From assembly GCF_000422925.1 (NCBI RefSeq), contig NZ_KE383958.1, positions 124,001 to 188,000 on the forward strand: DNA of 64,000 bases, in the 5' to 3' direction. The DNA comes from Paludibacterium yongneupense DSM 18731 (GTDB lineage Bacteria; Pseudomonadota; Gammaproteobacteria; Burkholderiales; Chromobacteriaceae). A program made the position numbers and the translations under genes. A model generated the notes under the pieces. It worked only from the letters and a program-made list of their open reading frames with translations. It ran no database searches and had not been told where the DNA came from. The stretch's first letter is position 1. The number at the start of each line of letters is the position of its first letter. Shown one piece after another: positions 32,558 through 41,664 of the stretch.

Positions 32558-33637
32558 TCAGGCTGGATGGCGCCGCGGACGGCGTAGTCGGAAATCGACA
32601 AGGACATCGGCGCCGAGCAGGAAAAACAGCAGCATTCCCTGAAACAGGCCGGTAATGGCGGAGGGCAACTGCAGCGTCACCTGGGCGGCTTCGCCGCCGA
32701 GATAGATCAGTGCCATCAGCAGCCCGGAAACGACGATGCCGATCGGGTTGAGGCGACCGAGGTAGGCTACGATGATGGCCGCAAAACCGTAGCCTGGGGA
32801 TAGATTGAGGTTGAGCTGCCCGACCGGGCCGGCGACCTCGCCGACACCGGCCAGACCCGCGCACATGCCGGATATCACCAGGCTGAACCAGACGGTGCGC
32901 GCGCCGGAAAAGCCGGCGTAGCGCGCGGCATGAGGCGCCTGTCCGGCTACCGTCAGCTGGTAGGACAGGAAGCTTCTTGCATTGAAAAACCAGAAGCCGA
33001 CGATGGCGAACAGCGTGATGAACACGGATGCGTTGACCCGCAGGCCTTCGAACAGCAAAGGGAACAAGGCCTTGTCAGAAAACAGGATGGTCTGCGGGAA
33101 GTTCATCCCGTTCGGATCGCGCCAGGGGCCGTTGACGAGCCAGGCAAGCCCGAGGCTGGCGATATAAGTCAGCATCAATGTGGTCAGCGTCTCGTCGGCG
33201 CGAAACCGCGTCTTGAGCAGGGCGGGCAGGGCGCCCCACAGGCCGCCGCCGACGGCGCCGGCGACGATCATCAACGGCAGTGTGATATGCGCGACGAGAG
33301 GGTTGCCGCTGCCATCCAGCCACAAGGCGACTCCCCCTGCCAGCGTGGCGCCGGCGATCAATTGGCCCTCGGCGCCGATATTGTAGACCCGTGCGCGAAA
33401 ACCGACGGCCAGGCCTTGCGCGATCAGGATCAGAGGTGAAGCCTTGAGCAGCCATTCGCTCAAGCCGTTGGCGCTATTCAGCGGATCGATGAAGAAAACA
33501 CGGAAGGCGAGTACGGGGTTGTGGCCAAGCAGCCAGAACAGGATGGCGCCGCCGAACAAGGTCAGCACGCAGGCCAGCAAGGGCGAGAGCAGGCGCATCC
33601 ATTGCGAGGGTGCCGGGCGCGGTTCAAGCAGGGACAT
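32558..33637 (-). CDS. ABC transporter permease, nucleoside/BMP type (first permease)
   Basis: The 359-residue protein is the longer permease of the BMP-type importer. It has about eight hydrophobic segments, including LLSPLLACVLTLFGGAILFWLLG at the N-terminus. The family motifs GFRARVYNIGAEGQLIAGA and NGPWRDPNGMNFPQT are present, and GYGFAAIIVAYLGRLNPIGI lies near the C-terminus. It starts 14 bp inside the ATPase gene's 3' end, so translation is coupled. It forms a heterodimer with the following permease. Confidence 0.9.
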   Translation of the reverse strand: MSLLEPRPAPSQWMRLLSPLLACVLTLFGGAILFWLLGHNPVLAFRVFFIDPLNSANGLSEWLLKASPLILIAQGLAVGFRARVYNIGAEGQLIAGATLAGGVALWLDGSGNPLVAHITLPLMIVAGAVGGGLWGALPALLKTRFRADETLTTLMLTYIASLGLAWLVNGPWRDPNGMNFPQTILFSDKALFPLLFEGLRVNASVFITLFAIVGFWFFNARSFLSYQLTVAGQAPHAARYAGFSGARTVWFSLVISGMCAGLAGVGEVAGPVGQLNLNLSPGYGFAAIIVAYLGRLNPIGIVVSGLLMALIYLGGEAAQVTLQLPSAITGLFQGMLLFFLLGADVLVDFRLRRPRRHPA

Positions 33638-35159
33638 GGGGGACTTCCTCGTTCGAAGCGGGTTCTTGCGCGCCGGCCATCATCAGGCCGATCTTCTCGC
33701 TATCGGTTTCACGGGTTGGGATGGCCTCGCTCAGGCGTCCGTCGGCCATGACCGCGATGCGGTCGCAGATTTCGAACAGTTCCTCCAGTTCTTCCGAAAC
33801 CACCAAAATCGCCACCCCGCTGCGGGCGAGGTCGAGCAGGGTCTGACGCAGGAAGACCGCCGCCCCGACGTCGACGCCCCAGGTGGGTTGCGCAACGATC
33901 ATGACTTGCGGGTTCTGCGCGACTTCACGTCCGACGATGAATTTCTGCAGGTTGCCGCCCGACAGCCGACGCGCCGCGCTGGCGGGGCTGGCGCCGCGCA
34001 CGTCGAAGCGTGCGATCACGGCGGCGGCAAAGGCCCGCACGGCCTTGTGATCGATCAGGCCGTGCCGCACGAGTCCGCGGCGGTGCGCGGTAAGCAGCGA
34101 ATTGTCGCCCAGACTGAGATTGGCGGCGGCGCCTCGGCCGAGACGTTCTTCCGGGACGAAACCCAGCCCGATCTTGCGGCGGCGCCCGGCGTGGTAGTGG
34201 CCTATGGGGCGTCCGTCGAGACGGATGGCTTCGGGCGCGACCGTGGTCTCGCCCGAGAGCGCAGCCAGCAGTTCGGCCTGGCCATTGCCGGACACACCGG
34301 CGATGCCAATGATCTCGCCGGCCGACAGTGTCAGGCGGATATCTTTCAAGCTGGGGGCAAACGGGTCGTCCGGCGTGAGCGACAAGCCGGAGATCTCAAG
34401 CCGCGGCCGGATCACGCCCTGGTACGGCGGCGCGCTGCACACGGGCAGATCGCGGCCTATCATCAGCCGCGCCAGACTCTGCGGCGATTCGCGTGTCGGG
34501 TCGACCGTACCGGTGACGCGCCCGCTTTGCAGCACCGTCGCGCTATGGCACAGATCGCGGATTTCATGCAGTTTGTGGCTGATGTACAGCAAACTGACCC
34601 CTTCGTCGGCCAGACGCCGCAAGGTATGGAACAGTTGCCGCACCGCCTGTGGAGTCAGTACCGAGGTCGGCTCGTCCAGTATCAGCAGCTGCGGGTTCTG
34701 CAGCAGGCAGCGCACGATCTCGACGCGCTGGCGTTCGCCGACCGAGAGGTGGTGTACCAGACGCGCGGGGTCGATGGGCAGGCCATAGCGTTGCGACACT
34801 TCGCTGACCCTGCGCCCCAGGCTCTTCATGTCTTGACGGCCACCCAGGGTCAGGGCGATGTTTTCGACCACGGTCAGCGACTCGAACAGAGAAAAGTGCT
34901 GGAACACCATGCCGATGCCGAGCGCGCGCGCGGCGGCCGGATTGGCGATGGCGACTTCTTTGCCGTTGAAGCTGATGCTGCCGCTGTCCGGCGTGACCGC
35001 GCCGTAAATGATCTTCATCAGCGTACTCTTGCCGGCGCCGTTCTCGCCCAGAATCGCGTGAATCTCGCCGGGCGCGACCGCTAGACTGATATCGTCGTTG
35101 GCCACCACGGTGGGGTAGCGCTTGCTGATATTGAGGAGCTCCAGTCTGGGGATGCTCAT
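33624..35159 (-). CDS. ABC transporter ATP-binding protein, nucleoside/BMP type (two ATPase domains)
   Basis: The 511-residue protein holds two fused ABC domains, as in YufO and sugar importers. Domain 1 has Walker A GENGAGKSTL, signature LSVGERQRVEIVR and Walker B LLILDEPTSVL. Domain 2 has a degenerate Walker A (GVSGNGQAEL, no lysine) but a normal-looking LSGGNLQKFIVGREV; this asymmetry is usual for the family. The ATG at 35157-35159 starts MSIPRLELLNISKRYP. It is the first gene of the three-gene minus-strand operon, divergent from the binding-protein gene. Confidence 0.92.
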   Translation of the reverse strand: MSIPRLELLNISKRYPTVVANDDISLAVAPGEIHAILGENGAGKSTLMKIIYGAVTPDSGSISFNGKEVAIANPAAARALGIGMVFQHFSLFESLTVVENIALTLGGRQDMKSLGRRVSEVSQRYGLPIDPARLVHHLSVGERQRVEIVRCLLQNPQLLILDEPTSVLTPQAVRQLFHTLRRLADEGVSLLYISHKLHEIRDLCHSATVLQSGRVTGTVDPTRESPQSLARLMIGRDLPVCSAPPYQGVIRPRLEISGLSLTPDDPFAPSLKDIRLTLSAGEIIGIAGVSGNGQAELLAALSGETTVAPEAIRLDGRPIGHYHAGRRRKIGLGFVPEERLGRGAAANLSLGDNSLLTAHRRGLVRHGLIDHKAVRAFAAAVIARFDVRGASPASAARRLSGGNLQKFIVGREVAQNPQVMIVAQPTWGVDVGAAVFLRQTLLDLARSGVAILVVSEELEELFEICDRIAVMADGRLSEAIPTRETDSEKIGLMMAGAQEPASNEEVPHVPA

Positions 35160-35627
35160 CGATGGACTCCAATGCGAAATGGTGGGGCGGCGTATCGAAG
35201 GTTCGAGCGCGACAGGCTGCCTGTAGCAATATTCGGGCCGTGCGGTATGGGGCGCGGCACAGCGCGGTTGCACCGCGCCCGCATCTTAGCGTTTGGCAGG
35301 GGTGGCGTCACGCATTAATCGGGAAAGAACGAAGCGGATGTCTGTGTGCACCGTCGGGGTGCCCATTATCGCGCCAATGCCATAATCTGGTGCATATGTT
35401 TGTGGTTTATGCCTGATTATGGTTTGTCTTTATGTGGAGATATGACGGGCAGGGCCCAGAATATAATTATCTCTACGTTAAAATATATTTTGCGTTTTGG
35501 CGGGATAAGAATCCGCTTTGCTATCATTGAGATACGGCAGATAGCATAACTCTTGCTAGAATGGCAGCTGTATTCCGGATTTTAATGAACAAATACGCAT
35601 CCATTCTAAAGCCAGGAGATTTCTCCC
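35160..35627. promoter_or_regulatory. 468-bp divergent intergenic region of the nucleoside importer
   Basis: This gap between the ATPase and binding-protein genes turns AT-rich from about 35385, unlike its surroundings. It must hold promoters for both directions, but I could not choose -35/-10 pairs with confidence. CATAATC (35381-35387) and GATTATG (35415-35421) form a 7-bp inverted repeat with a 27-base loop. Short open frames here have no convincing start sites or known similarity. Confidence 0.5.
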
Positions 35628-36707
35628 ATGCAAAAATACCGCTGTCTGCTTAAATTACTGCCCGCACTGATGTTGTGCGGGCTGGCCTCGGTGGCGCAGG
35701 CCGCCGACCCGCTCAAAGTGGCCTTCGTCTATATCGGCCCGGTCGGTGATCACGGCTGGACCTATGCCCACGACGAAGGGCGCAAGGCGCTCGAAGCGGC
35801 GCAAGGCTCCAAAGTGAAGACCACCTTTGTCGAGAACGTACCGGAAACCGCCGACTCGGAGCGCGTGTTCCGCCAGTTGGCCCAGCAAGGCAACAAGATC
35901 ATTTTCGGCACCTCGTTCGGGTATATGAACCAGGAAGCCCGCGTGGCGCAACAGTTCCCGGGCACGGTCTTCATGCACGCGACCGGGTACAAGCAGGGCA
36001 AGAACCTCGGCCTGTACGATGCCCGCACTTATGAAGGCGCCTACTTGCTTGGCGTGGTTGCCGGCAAGATGAGCAAGACGGGCAAGCTCGGCGTGGTGGG
36101 GTCAATCCCGATTCCCGAAGTGATCCGCAATATCGATGCCTTTACCCTGGGCGCGCGCAGCAGCAATCCCAAGGCAAGCACCAACGTGGTCTGGGTGAAT
36201 AGCTGGTTCGACCCGGGCAAGGAACGCGAGGCCGCGCTGACCCTGATCTCGCAGGGCGCCGATGTATTGATGCAGAACACCGACTCGCCGGCCGTGGTTC
36301 AGGCGGCTGAAGAGAAGGGGGTGATGGGCTTCGGCTGGGATTCCGACATGACCAAGTTCGGTCCCAAGGCTCAGCTTGCCGCCGCCGTCATCCACTGGGG
36401 CGTGATCTACAACAAGACGGTTCAGGATGTGGCGGCCAATGCCTGGAAGCCGGGCGACATCTGGTGGGGGGTGAAGCAGGGGGCGGTGAACATCGAGAAC
36501 TTCGGTTCGCGCGTGCCGGCCGATGTCAAGAAACTGGTGCTGCAACGTCGTGATGCGCTGCGCTCGGGCAAGCTGCATCCCTTCACCGGTCCGCTGAAAG
36601 ACCAGCAGGGCAAAGTGATTCTGGCTGCCGGCAAGGTCATGCCCGATGCCCAGCTGCGCCAGATCAAGTTCTACGTCGAAGGCGTACAAGGCACCGTCCC
36701 GCAATAA
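35628..36707 (+). CDS. BMP-family substrate-binding protein of nucleoside ABC importer
   Basis: The 359-residue periplasmic protein belongs to the Bmp/Med/PnrA family that captures purine nucleosides. A signal peptide (LLKLLPALMLCGLASVAQA) precedes ADPLKVAFVYIGPVGDHGWTYAHDEGRKAL, given here in part. Family sequences FGTSFGYMNQEA, GAYLLGVVAGKMSKTGKLGVVG and NSWFDPGKEREAA follow. No lipobox is seen, as suits a Gram-negative host. AGGAG precedes the ATG. It is transcribed away from its ATPase/permease operon, which supports a shared regulatory region. Confidence 0.92.
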   Translation: MQKYRCLLKLLPALMLCGLASVAQAADPLKVAFVYIGPVGDHGWTYAHDEGRKALEAAQGSKVKTTFVENVPETADSERVFRQLAQQGNKIIFGTSFGYMNQEARVAQQFPGTVFMHATGYKQGKNLGLYDARTYEGAYLLGVVAGKMSKTGKLGVVGSIPIPEVIRNIDAFTLGARSSNPKASTNVVWVNSWFDPGKEREAALTLISQGADVLMQNTDSPAVVQAAEEKGVMGFGWDSDMTKFGPKAQLAAAVIHWGVIYNKTVQDVAANAWKPGDIWWGVKQGAVNIENFGSRVPADVKKLVLQRRDALRSGKLHPFTGPLKDQQGKVILAAGKVMPDAQLRQIKFYVEGVQGTVPQ

Positions 36708-36720
36708 GACGGTCGGTAGC

Positions 36721-36742
36721 GCGGGCGCCGTCCGGCGCCCGC
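36721..36742. terminator. GC-rich hairpin after the BMP gene
   Basis: GCGGGCGCC (36721-36729) and GGCGCCCGC (36734-36742) form a 9-bp perfect stem with a GTCC loop, 13 bp after the stop codon. No T-run follows, so this is a terminator candidate only. The convergent LysR gene ends 37 bp further on. Confidence 0.45.
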
Positions 36743-36778
36743 ATCGCCACGGGCGGGGCCATCCCGGCTTCCGCCATC

Positions 36779-37708
36779 TCAGCGCGAGGCACGATTCGCC
36801 ATCAGCGTCACCATCCCTGCCATCACCCTTTCCCGCAGCCAGCTGCAGTCGACGTCGGCATGCGTGCGTTCATGCCACAACAGGTAGTATTCGATCATGG
36901 GGCAGGCAAAAGGCAGTTCGACGATGACGAGCGTGTGGCGGTGCGATATGGCGAAGTGCAGCGGGCAGGTGTACAGCAGGTCGCTGCGCGTCAGTATGGC
37001 CGGTGCGTAGCCGGTGGCCGATATCCGGATGACGACGTGCCGCCGCAGCCGTTCGCGCGCCAGAAACTGGTCCAGCGTGTCGCGCGGCGCTGTCGCGCCA
37101 GCGGCCATCCCCAGATGCTCCGAGGTGAGATAGGCCAGGGTGTCCAGGCGCTTCTCAAGCGGGTGGCCGCGCCTCATCAGGCAAACCAGGCGGTCGCGAA
37201 ACAGCGGCGCCAGCCGCAACTTGGGTGCGGGGTGCGGCCAACAGCCGAGTACGAGGTCGAGCTCCCCCGTTTCCAGTGCCTGCGCATAGTCTTCGTCCGG
37301 ACCCAGTGCCCGAAAAGTCATGCGCGATTGCGGCGCCAGTCGGCGCAGGTCCCCGCTCAGTTCGCCGAGCAGGTCGGGGATGGACAAATCGGGCGAGGCC
37401 AGTTCGAAGTGACGGTGTGGCGCCCCCGCTTCGGAGCGCCGCCGCCGCCCGGATATGCGTTCAATCTGCTCGAGCGCGATGCTTGCCGCGATTTGCAGTT
37501 CGCGCCCGTACTCGGTCGCGACCATGCCGTTGCGGGAGCGGATCAGCAAGGGATCGCCCGTGATATGGCGCAGCCGCTTGAGCGCGGCGCTGACCGCAGG
37601 CTGCGACAGATTGAGGCGTCTTGCCGCCCGCGAGACATTGCATTCGAGCAGAAGAATCTGCATCACCCGCAGCAAATGCGAATCGAGCCGTGGAGAGGTA
37701 GCGTCCAT
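36779..37708 (-). CDS. LysR-family transcriptional regulator
   Basis: The 309-residue protein has an N-terminal winged helix-turn-helix (VSRAARRLNLSQPAVSAALK, about 28-47) followed by RSRNGMVATEYGREL. A periplasmic-binding-like effector domain makes up the rest. It resembles the NodD/NahR/LinR subgroup by its start (LDSHLLRVMQILLLECNVSR). The target genes are not apparent: it is convergent with the BMP gene and lies downstream of a TlpA-like gene on the same strand, with a 39-bp gap. No ligand can be named. Confidence 0.88.
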   Translation of the reverse strand: MDATSPRLDSHLLRVMQILLLECNVSRAARRLNLSQPAVSAALKRLRHITGDPLLIRSRNGMVATEYGRELQIAASIALEQIERISGRRRRSEAGAPHRHFELASPDLSIPDLLGELSGDLRRLAPQSRMTFRALGPDEDYAQALETGELDLVLGCWPHPAPKLRLAPLFRDRLVCLMRRGHPLEKRLDTLAYLTSEHLGMAAGATAPRDTLDQFLARERLRRHVVIRISATGYAPAILTRSDLLYTCPLHFAISHRHTLVIVELPFACPMIEYYLLWHERTHADVDCSWLRERVMAGMVTLMANRASR

Positions 37709-37747
37709 GGTATCTATCCGGAGTGATGGAGAATGCGCCAGGCCGGG

Positions 37748-38239
37748 CTAGCGCGCGTCCCGGAGCGCCGCGCGCAGGGCAGACTCGTCGAGCGTGCCGG
37801 CGAAGCGCGCCAGCGGGCGCCCTTGCCGATCCAGGAGCACGGTGAAGGGCAGAACGCCTCGCGCGTTGCCGAGCTCGCGCATCAGGGCCAGAGTGTCTTC
37901 GCGGTCGAGCCAGACCGGGTAGCCTATCTTCAGCGCGGAGACAAAGCCGGTGACGGCGGCGCGGTCATCGAGCGCGATGCCGACCACTTCAGTGCCTCCC
38001 GGGTGCAGCTTGGCACGCAGTGCATTGAGCATCGGCATTTCCTGTCGGCACGGTGCGCACCACGTGGCCCAGAAATTGACGATGCTGACATGGCCACGCA
38101 AGGCTTGCGGCGCGACGGGGCGGCCGGCGAGGTCGATGAAGCGCTGCGCAGCCAGGCCATCGGCGCGCGCAGGGGCGAAAACGAGCCAAAGCGCACCGGC
38201 GCACGCCGCCAGGCGTTGCCGTAAAATCCCAGATTGCAT
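37748..38239 (-). CDS. TlpA-like periplasmic thiol-disulfide protein
   Basis: The 163-residue protein has a short leader (LAACAGALWLVFAPARA) and a thioredoxin/TlpA fold. The redox motif WCAPC is in IVNFWATWCAPCRQEMPML (about 55-73). The cis-proline segment is GVLPFTVLLDRQGR. Such exported proteins act in cytochrome c maturation or periplasmic disulfide reduction; the partner is unknown. It is divergent from the gshA operon, and a second TlpA-like gene lies at 54.2 kb. Confidence 0.85.
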   Translation of the reverse strand: MQSGILRQRLAACAGALWLVFAPARADGLAAQRFIDLAGRPVAPQALRGHVSIVNFWATWCAPCRQEMPMLNALRAKLHPGGTEVVGIALDDRAAVTGFVSALKIGYPVWLDREDTLALMRELGNARGVLPFTVLLDRQGRPLARFAGTLDESALRAALRDAR

Positions 38240-38353
38240 AAGCCCTCCTGCGTGGGAACGACACCCGAACTGACGGGTGGTCTTGAATATGTTGGGCGCG
38301 ACCCAACCATTGTTAGCTTAAAGTGCCGAATCTCGACCAATTAGGGGAAAACC

Positions 38354-39637
38354 ATGACCGTGCCTCACCTGGCAACCGCGCAGACCGGACCGTTGCTGGA
38401 ACTGGAAAGCCGTATTCTGGCTGCCCAGCCACAAATCGAACACTGGTTCCGCAGTCAGTGGCATGCACACGCGGCGCCGTTCTACGGTTCCGTCGATTTA
38501 CGCAACAGCGGCTTCAAGCTGGCGCCGGTCGATATGAATCTGTTCCCCGGGGGCTTCAACAATCTGAATCCCGATTTTCTGCCGCTGGCAGTGCAAGCCG
38601 CGATGAGCGCGGTTGAAAAAGTCTGTCCCGAAGCGCGCAGCCTGCTTCTGATCCCAGAAAACCATACTCGAAATACTTTCTACCTGCAAAACGTCGCCGC
38701 ATTGGTGCATATCTTCGAACAGGCCGGACTCAAAGTGCGCCTGGGGTCGATCAATCCGGACATCACGGCCCCGACCGAACTTGTGGCGGCCAACGGCGCC
38801 GTGGTGGTCCTGGAGCCTGTCCAGCGCCGTGGAAACCGGCTGGTGCTGGAAGACGGTTTCAATCCCTGCATGATATTGCTGAACAACGATCTGTCGGCCG
38901 GCCTGCCGCCCTTGCTCGCCAATCTGGAACAAAGCCTGTTGCCCCCGTTGCATGCGGGATGGGCGGTACGGCGCAAGACCAACCATTTCCAGGCCTATGA
39001 CCAGGTTGCGGCCCGTTTCGCCGAGCTGATTTCGATCGATCCGTGGCTGGTCAATCCCTATTTTTCCCAGTGCCGCAATCTCGACTTCCAGTCGCGCCAG
39101 GGCGAACAGGAACTCGCGGATACCGTGGATGCCCTGCTCGCGCGCATCCGTGTCAAATATGCGGAATATGGAATAGAGCAGGATCCCTTTGTCATCGTCA
39201 AGGCTGACGCAGGGACTTACGGCATGGGGGTGATGAGCGTCAAGAGCGGGGCCGAAGTGGTCGGCTTGAACCGCAAGGCGCGCAACAAGATGGCCGTGGT
39301 CAAGGAAGGACTGGAGGTGTCCGAGGTCATCGTGCAGGAAGGGGTCTACACGTTCGAGACCATTGAGGAGGCCGTGGCGGAGCCGGTTGTCTACATGATG
39401 GATAGATATGTCATTGGCGGCTTCTATCGTGTTCATACCGACCGTGGCATCGATGAGAACCTGAACGCGCCCGGGGCCCGATTCGTCCCGTTATCGTTCG
39501 AATCGGCTTGCCTGCCCGATCGCAAGGGAGAGCCCGACTGTCCGCCGAACCGCTTCTACGCCTATGGCGTGATCGCCCGCCTGGCACTGCTGGCCGGCGC
39601 GATGGAATTGGAAGCGACCGATCCCGATAATGTCTGA
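38354..39637 (+). CDS. gshA: Glutamate-cysteine ligase (proteobacterial ferrooxidans-type)
   Basis: GshA makes gamma-glutamylcysteine, the first step of glutathione synthesis. The 427-residue protein is not the E. coli type but the form first described in Acidithiobacillus and many betaproteobacteria. Recognisable stretches are [51 protein letters not shown] and [28 protein letters not shown] tract precedes the ATG. gshB follows directly, which confirms the role. The family call is from pattern memory. Confidence 0.92.
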   Translation: MTVPHLATAQTGPLLELESRILAAQPQIEHWFRSQWHAHAAPFYGSVDLRNSGFKLAPVDMNLFPGGFNNLNPDFLPLAVQAAMSAVEKVCPEARSLLLIPENHTRNTFYLQNVAALVHIFEQAGLKVRLGSINPDITAPTELVAANGAVVVLEPVQRRGNRLVLEDGFNPCMILLNNDLSAGLPPLLANLEQSLLPPLHAGWAVRRKTNHFQAYDQVAARFAELISIDPWLVNPYFSQCRNLDFQSRQGEQELADTVDALLARIRVKYAEYGIEQDPFVIVKADAGTYGMGVMSVKSGAEVVGLNRKARNKMAVVKEGLEVSEVIVQEGVYTFETIEEAVAEPVVYMMDRYVIGGFYRVHTDRGIDENLNAPGARFVPLSFESACLPDRKGEPDCPPNRFYAYGVIARLALLAGAMELEATDPDNV

Positions 39638-39656
39638 ACCGGCGTCTGGAGAAATC

Positions 39657-40601
39657 ATGAAAATACTGTTTATTGCCGACCCGCTCGAGCACTTCAAAAT
39701 TTACAAAGACACCACCTTCGCCATGATGGAGGAAGCGGCCGCGCGCGGACACGCGCTGTCCTTCGCCGAAGCAGGGCAGATGTCGGTGGAGGGGGGGCGC
39801 ATCCTGGTCTCCGCCTGCGGCGTGACGCTGACAGGGAACAAAAACGACTGGTACCGTACCACGGACAGCCAGCGATTGCCGTTGACGGCGTTCAACGCGG
39901 TAGTGATGCGCAAGGACCCGCCCTTCGACATGGAATATCTGTACGCGACGCAGCTGTTCACGCTGGCAGAAGAGCAGGGCGCCCGCATCTTTACCAGCGG
40001 GCAGGCACTGCGCGATTTCAACGAAAAGCTGGCCATCCTGCGCTTTGCGGAATGGACGGCGCCCACGCTGGTCACCAGCAATGCCCCGCGTCTGCGCGAT
40101 TTTGTGCGTCTGCACCAGGACGCCATCCTCAAGCCGCTGGACAGCATGGGGGGCGACAGTATCTTCCGGGTTCGCCCGGACGATCCCAACCTTTCCGTGA
40201 TTCTTGAAACAATCACCGAGCGCGAAAGTCGAACTGTAATGGCGCAGCGGTATATTCCGGAAATTCGCGATGGGGACAAGCGAATTCTGGTGATCGATGG
40301 CAAGCCGGTCGATTACTGTTTGGCGCGTATTCCGCGCGCAGGCGAAACCCGCGGCAATCTGGCCGCCGGGGGGCGCGGCGAAGCCCGTCCGCTCAGCCCG
40401 CGCGACCGCGAGATCGCCGAGGCCGTGGGGCCGGAGCTGAAAAAACGCGGGATCCTGCTGGCCGGGCTGGATGTGATCGGCGACTACCTGACCGAGGTCA
40501 ATGTCACGAGCCCGACCTGCTTTCGCGAGATCATGGACCAGACCGGCGTCAATGTCGCCGGTCTCTATATCGACGCCCTGCAGGCCGCCTGCGGACACTG
40601 A
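39657..40601 (+). CDS. gshB: Glutathione synthetase
   Basis: GshB is the ATP-grasp ligase that adds glycine to gamma-glutamylcysteine. The 314-residue length matches E. coli (315). The start [20 protein letters not shown] and the motifs [33 protein letters not shown] and [13 protein letters not shown] are typical. I use the ATG at 39657, with GGAGA 5 bases upstream; an ATG at 39630 overlapping the gshA stop would add nine residues. It forms an operon with gshA and probably dgkA. Confidence 0.96.
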   Translation: MKILFIADPLEHFKIYKDTTFAMMEEAAARGHALSFAEAGQMSVEGGRILVSACGVTLTGNKNDWYRTTDSQRLPLTAFNAVVMRKDPPFDMEYLYATQLFTLAEEQGARIFTSGQALRDFNEKLAILRFAEWTAPTLVTSNAPRLRDFVRLHQDAILKPLDSMGGDSIFRVRPDDPNLSVILETITERESRTVMAQRYIPEIRDGDKRILVIDGKPVDYCLARIPRAGETRGNLAAGGRGEARPLSPRDREIAEAVGPELKKRGILLAGLDVIGDYLTEVNVTSPTCFREIMDQTGVNVAGLYIDALQAACGH

Positions 40602-40642
40602 GCGCGCAGGTTGCCGGACGGGCGCTACCACCTGGAGCGACG

Positions 40643-41017
40643 ATGCAGCAAGAAAGTCCGTTCAAAGGCAAGACCGGCCTCAGCCGGCTCATCAATGCGC
40701 TCGGATATTCCATCGACGGTTTTCGCGCAGCGTTTCGCCACGAGGATGCGTTCCGGCAACTGGTGGTTCTGGCGCTGGTGCTGATTCCACTGGCTTTTGT
40801 CGTGCATACCGCGCCGTTGGCGCGGGCCCTGTTGGTGGCATCGTCCCTTGCCACGCTGATCATCGAGTTGCTCAATTCGGCGATCGAGGCGGCGGTCGAC
40901 CATACTTCGCTCGAGCGTCATCCACTGGCCAAGCGCGCCAAGGACATGGGGAGCGCCGCGCAGTTGCTCGGCTTGTGCAATCTGGCCGTGGTGTGGGCTA
41001 TCGTCCTGTTCGCCTGA
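40643..41017 (+). CDS. dgkA: Diacylglycerol kinase (prokaryotic DgkA)
   Basis: DgkA phosphorylates diacylglycerol left over from periplasmic glucan or LPS modification and returns it to phospholipid synthesis. The 124-residue inner-membrane protein has three helices. Signature sequences are GYSIDGFRAAFRHEDAFRQL and the active-site stretch LIIELLNSAIEAAVDH, followed by HPLAKRAKDMGSAAQLLGL. GGAG precedes the ATG. It is the third gene after gshA and gshB, with a 41-bp gap. Confidence 0.95.
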   Translation: MQQESPFKGKTGLSRLINALGYSIDGFRAAFRHEDAFRQLVVLALVLIPLAFVVHTAPLARALLVASSLATLIIELLNSAIEAAVDHTSLERHPLAKRAKDMGSAAQLLGLCNLAVVWAIVLFA

Positions 41018-41027
41018 GCGGGGCTGC

Positions 41028-41432
41028 TCAGGCGTGCCGGGCGGGCGCGCGTTCTTCTTCGCGGCGGTAGACGAAGCCGGGAAATACCCGGATCGTCCCC
41101 CGCTCCGCGGCAACCTCGTCCTGCTCTCCCACCAGTGACCAGCGCGAATCGCTGGCGATCAGGTAACGGTAGACCGGCGTTCCTGCCTGATAGAACAGCA
41201 ACTCCTGGCCGCAAAAAGGGTCGAGCGGCAGCAGCGGTCGTTCGTGGCGCGCAAGCAGCATGCCGATGGCTGCGCTATCCATGGCTTCTATCTGTTCGCG
41301 ATCGGCGCTCATCAGTCCCAGAAAAGCGACCAGCAGCGCGAGCGGCAGCAAAATCCAGCTGGCGTTGACGGAAAAGACGAGGGCAAGCACAGCGGCCCCG
41401 GTAAAAAGAAATCGGCTTGTCAGTTTCATCAT
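41028..41432 (-). CDS. Unrecognised small membrane protein
   Basis: I do not recognise this 134-residue protein. It starts MMKLTSRFLFTGAAVLALVF and has one or two membrane helices within the first 45 residues (to LLVAFLGLMSA). A soluble region of about 90 residues follows (FCGQELLFYQAGTPVYRYLI, FPGFVYRREEERAP). The open frame extends 29 codons further upstream, but the two adjacent ATGs at 41427-41432 fit the membrane start better. It is convergent with dgkA, 10 bp apart. Codon use resembles its neighbours. Confidence 0.55.
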   Translation of the reverse strand: MMKLTSRFLFTGAAVLALVFSVNASWILLPLALLVAFLGLMSADREQIEAMDSAAIGMLLARHERPLLPLDPFCGQELLFYQAGTPVYRYLIASDSRWSLVGEQDEVAAERGTIRVFPGFVYRREEERAPARHA

Positions 41433-41611
41433 CGAAAAATAGGCAGTGAAGCCTCTGCGTACAGTCGCTCGACGCAGGGCGGGCGGAACACGGGAGACAC
41501 AATGCAAACGCCGTGCCATGCCGGCACGTCATCCAAGCAGCGAGTATATTCTTGCCGGTCCGGACTTGCAGAATGAAATCAATGATTTATTGATGACAGC
41601 GACGTGAAGGC

Positions 41612-41658
41612 GCGCCCGGCCGGGCGCAGCGGACGGACGCCGGCCGGCATCCGTCCGC
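41612..41658 (-). terminator. Two consecutive GC hairpins downstream of topA
   Basis: Going away from the topA stop, GCGGACGGA/TCCGTCCGC (41629-41637/41650-41658) encloses a self-complementary GCCGGCCGGC. It is followed by the 16-bp palindrome GCGCCCGGCCGGGCGC (41612-41627). The pair lies 6 bp past the stop codon. No T-run follows, so termination or RNA stabilisation are both possible. Confidence 0.45.
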
Positions 41659-41664
41659 CGGGTT

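Noticed and set aside
35162-35549. Two short open frames in the nucleoside-importer intergenic region
   Set aside because: They have no Shine-Dalgarno site, atypical composition and no recognisable sequence. They overlap where promoters must lie.
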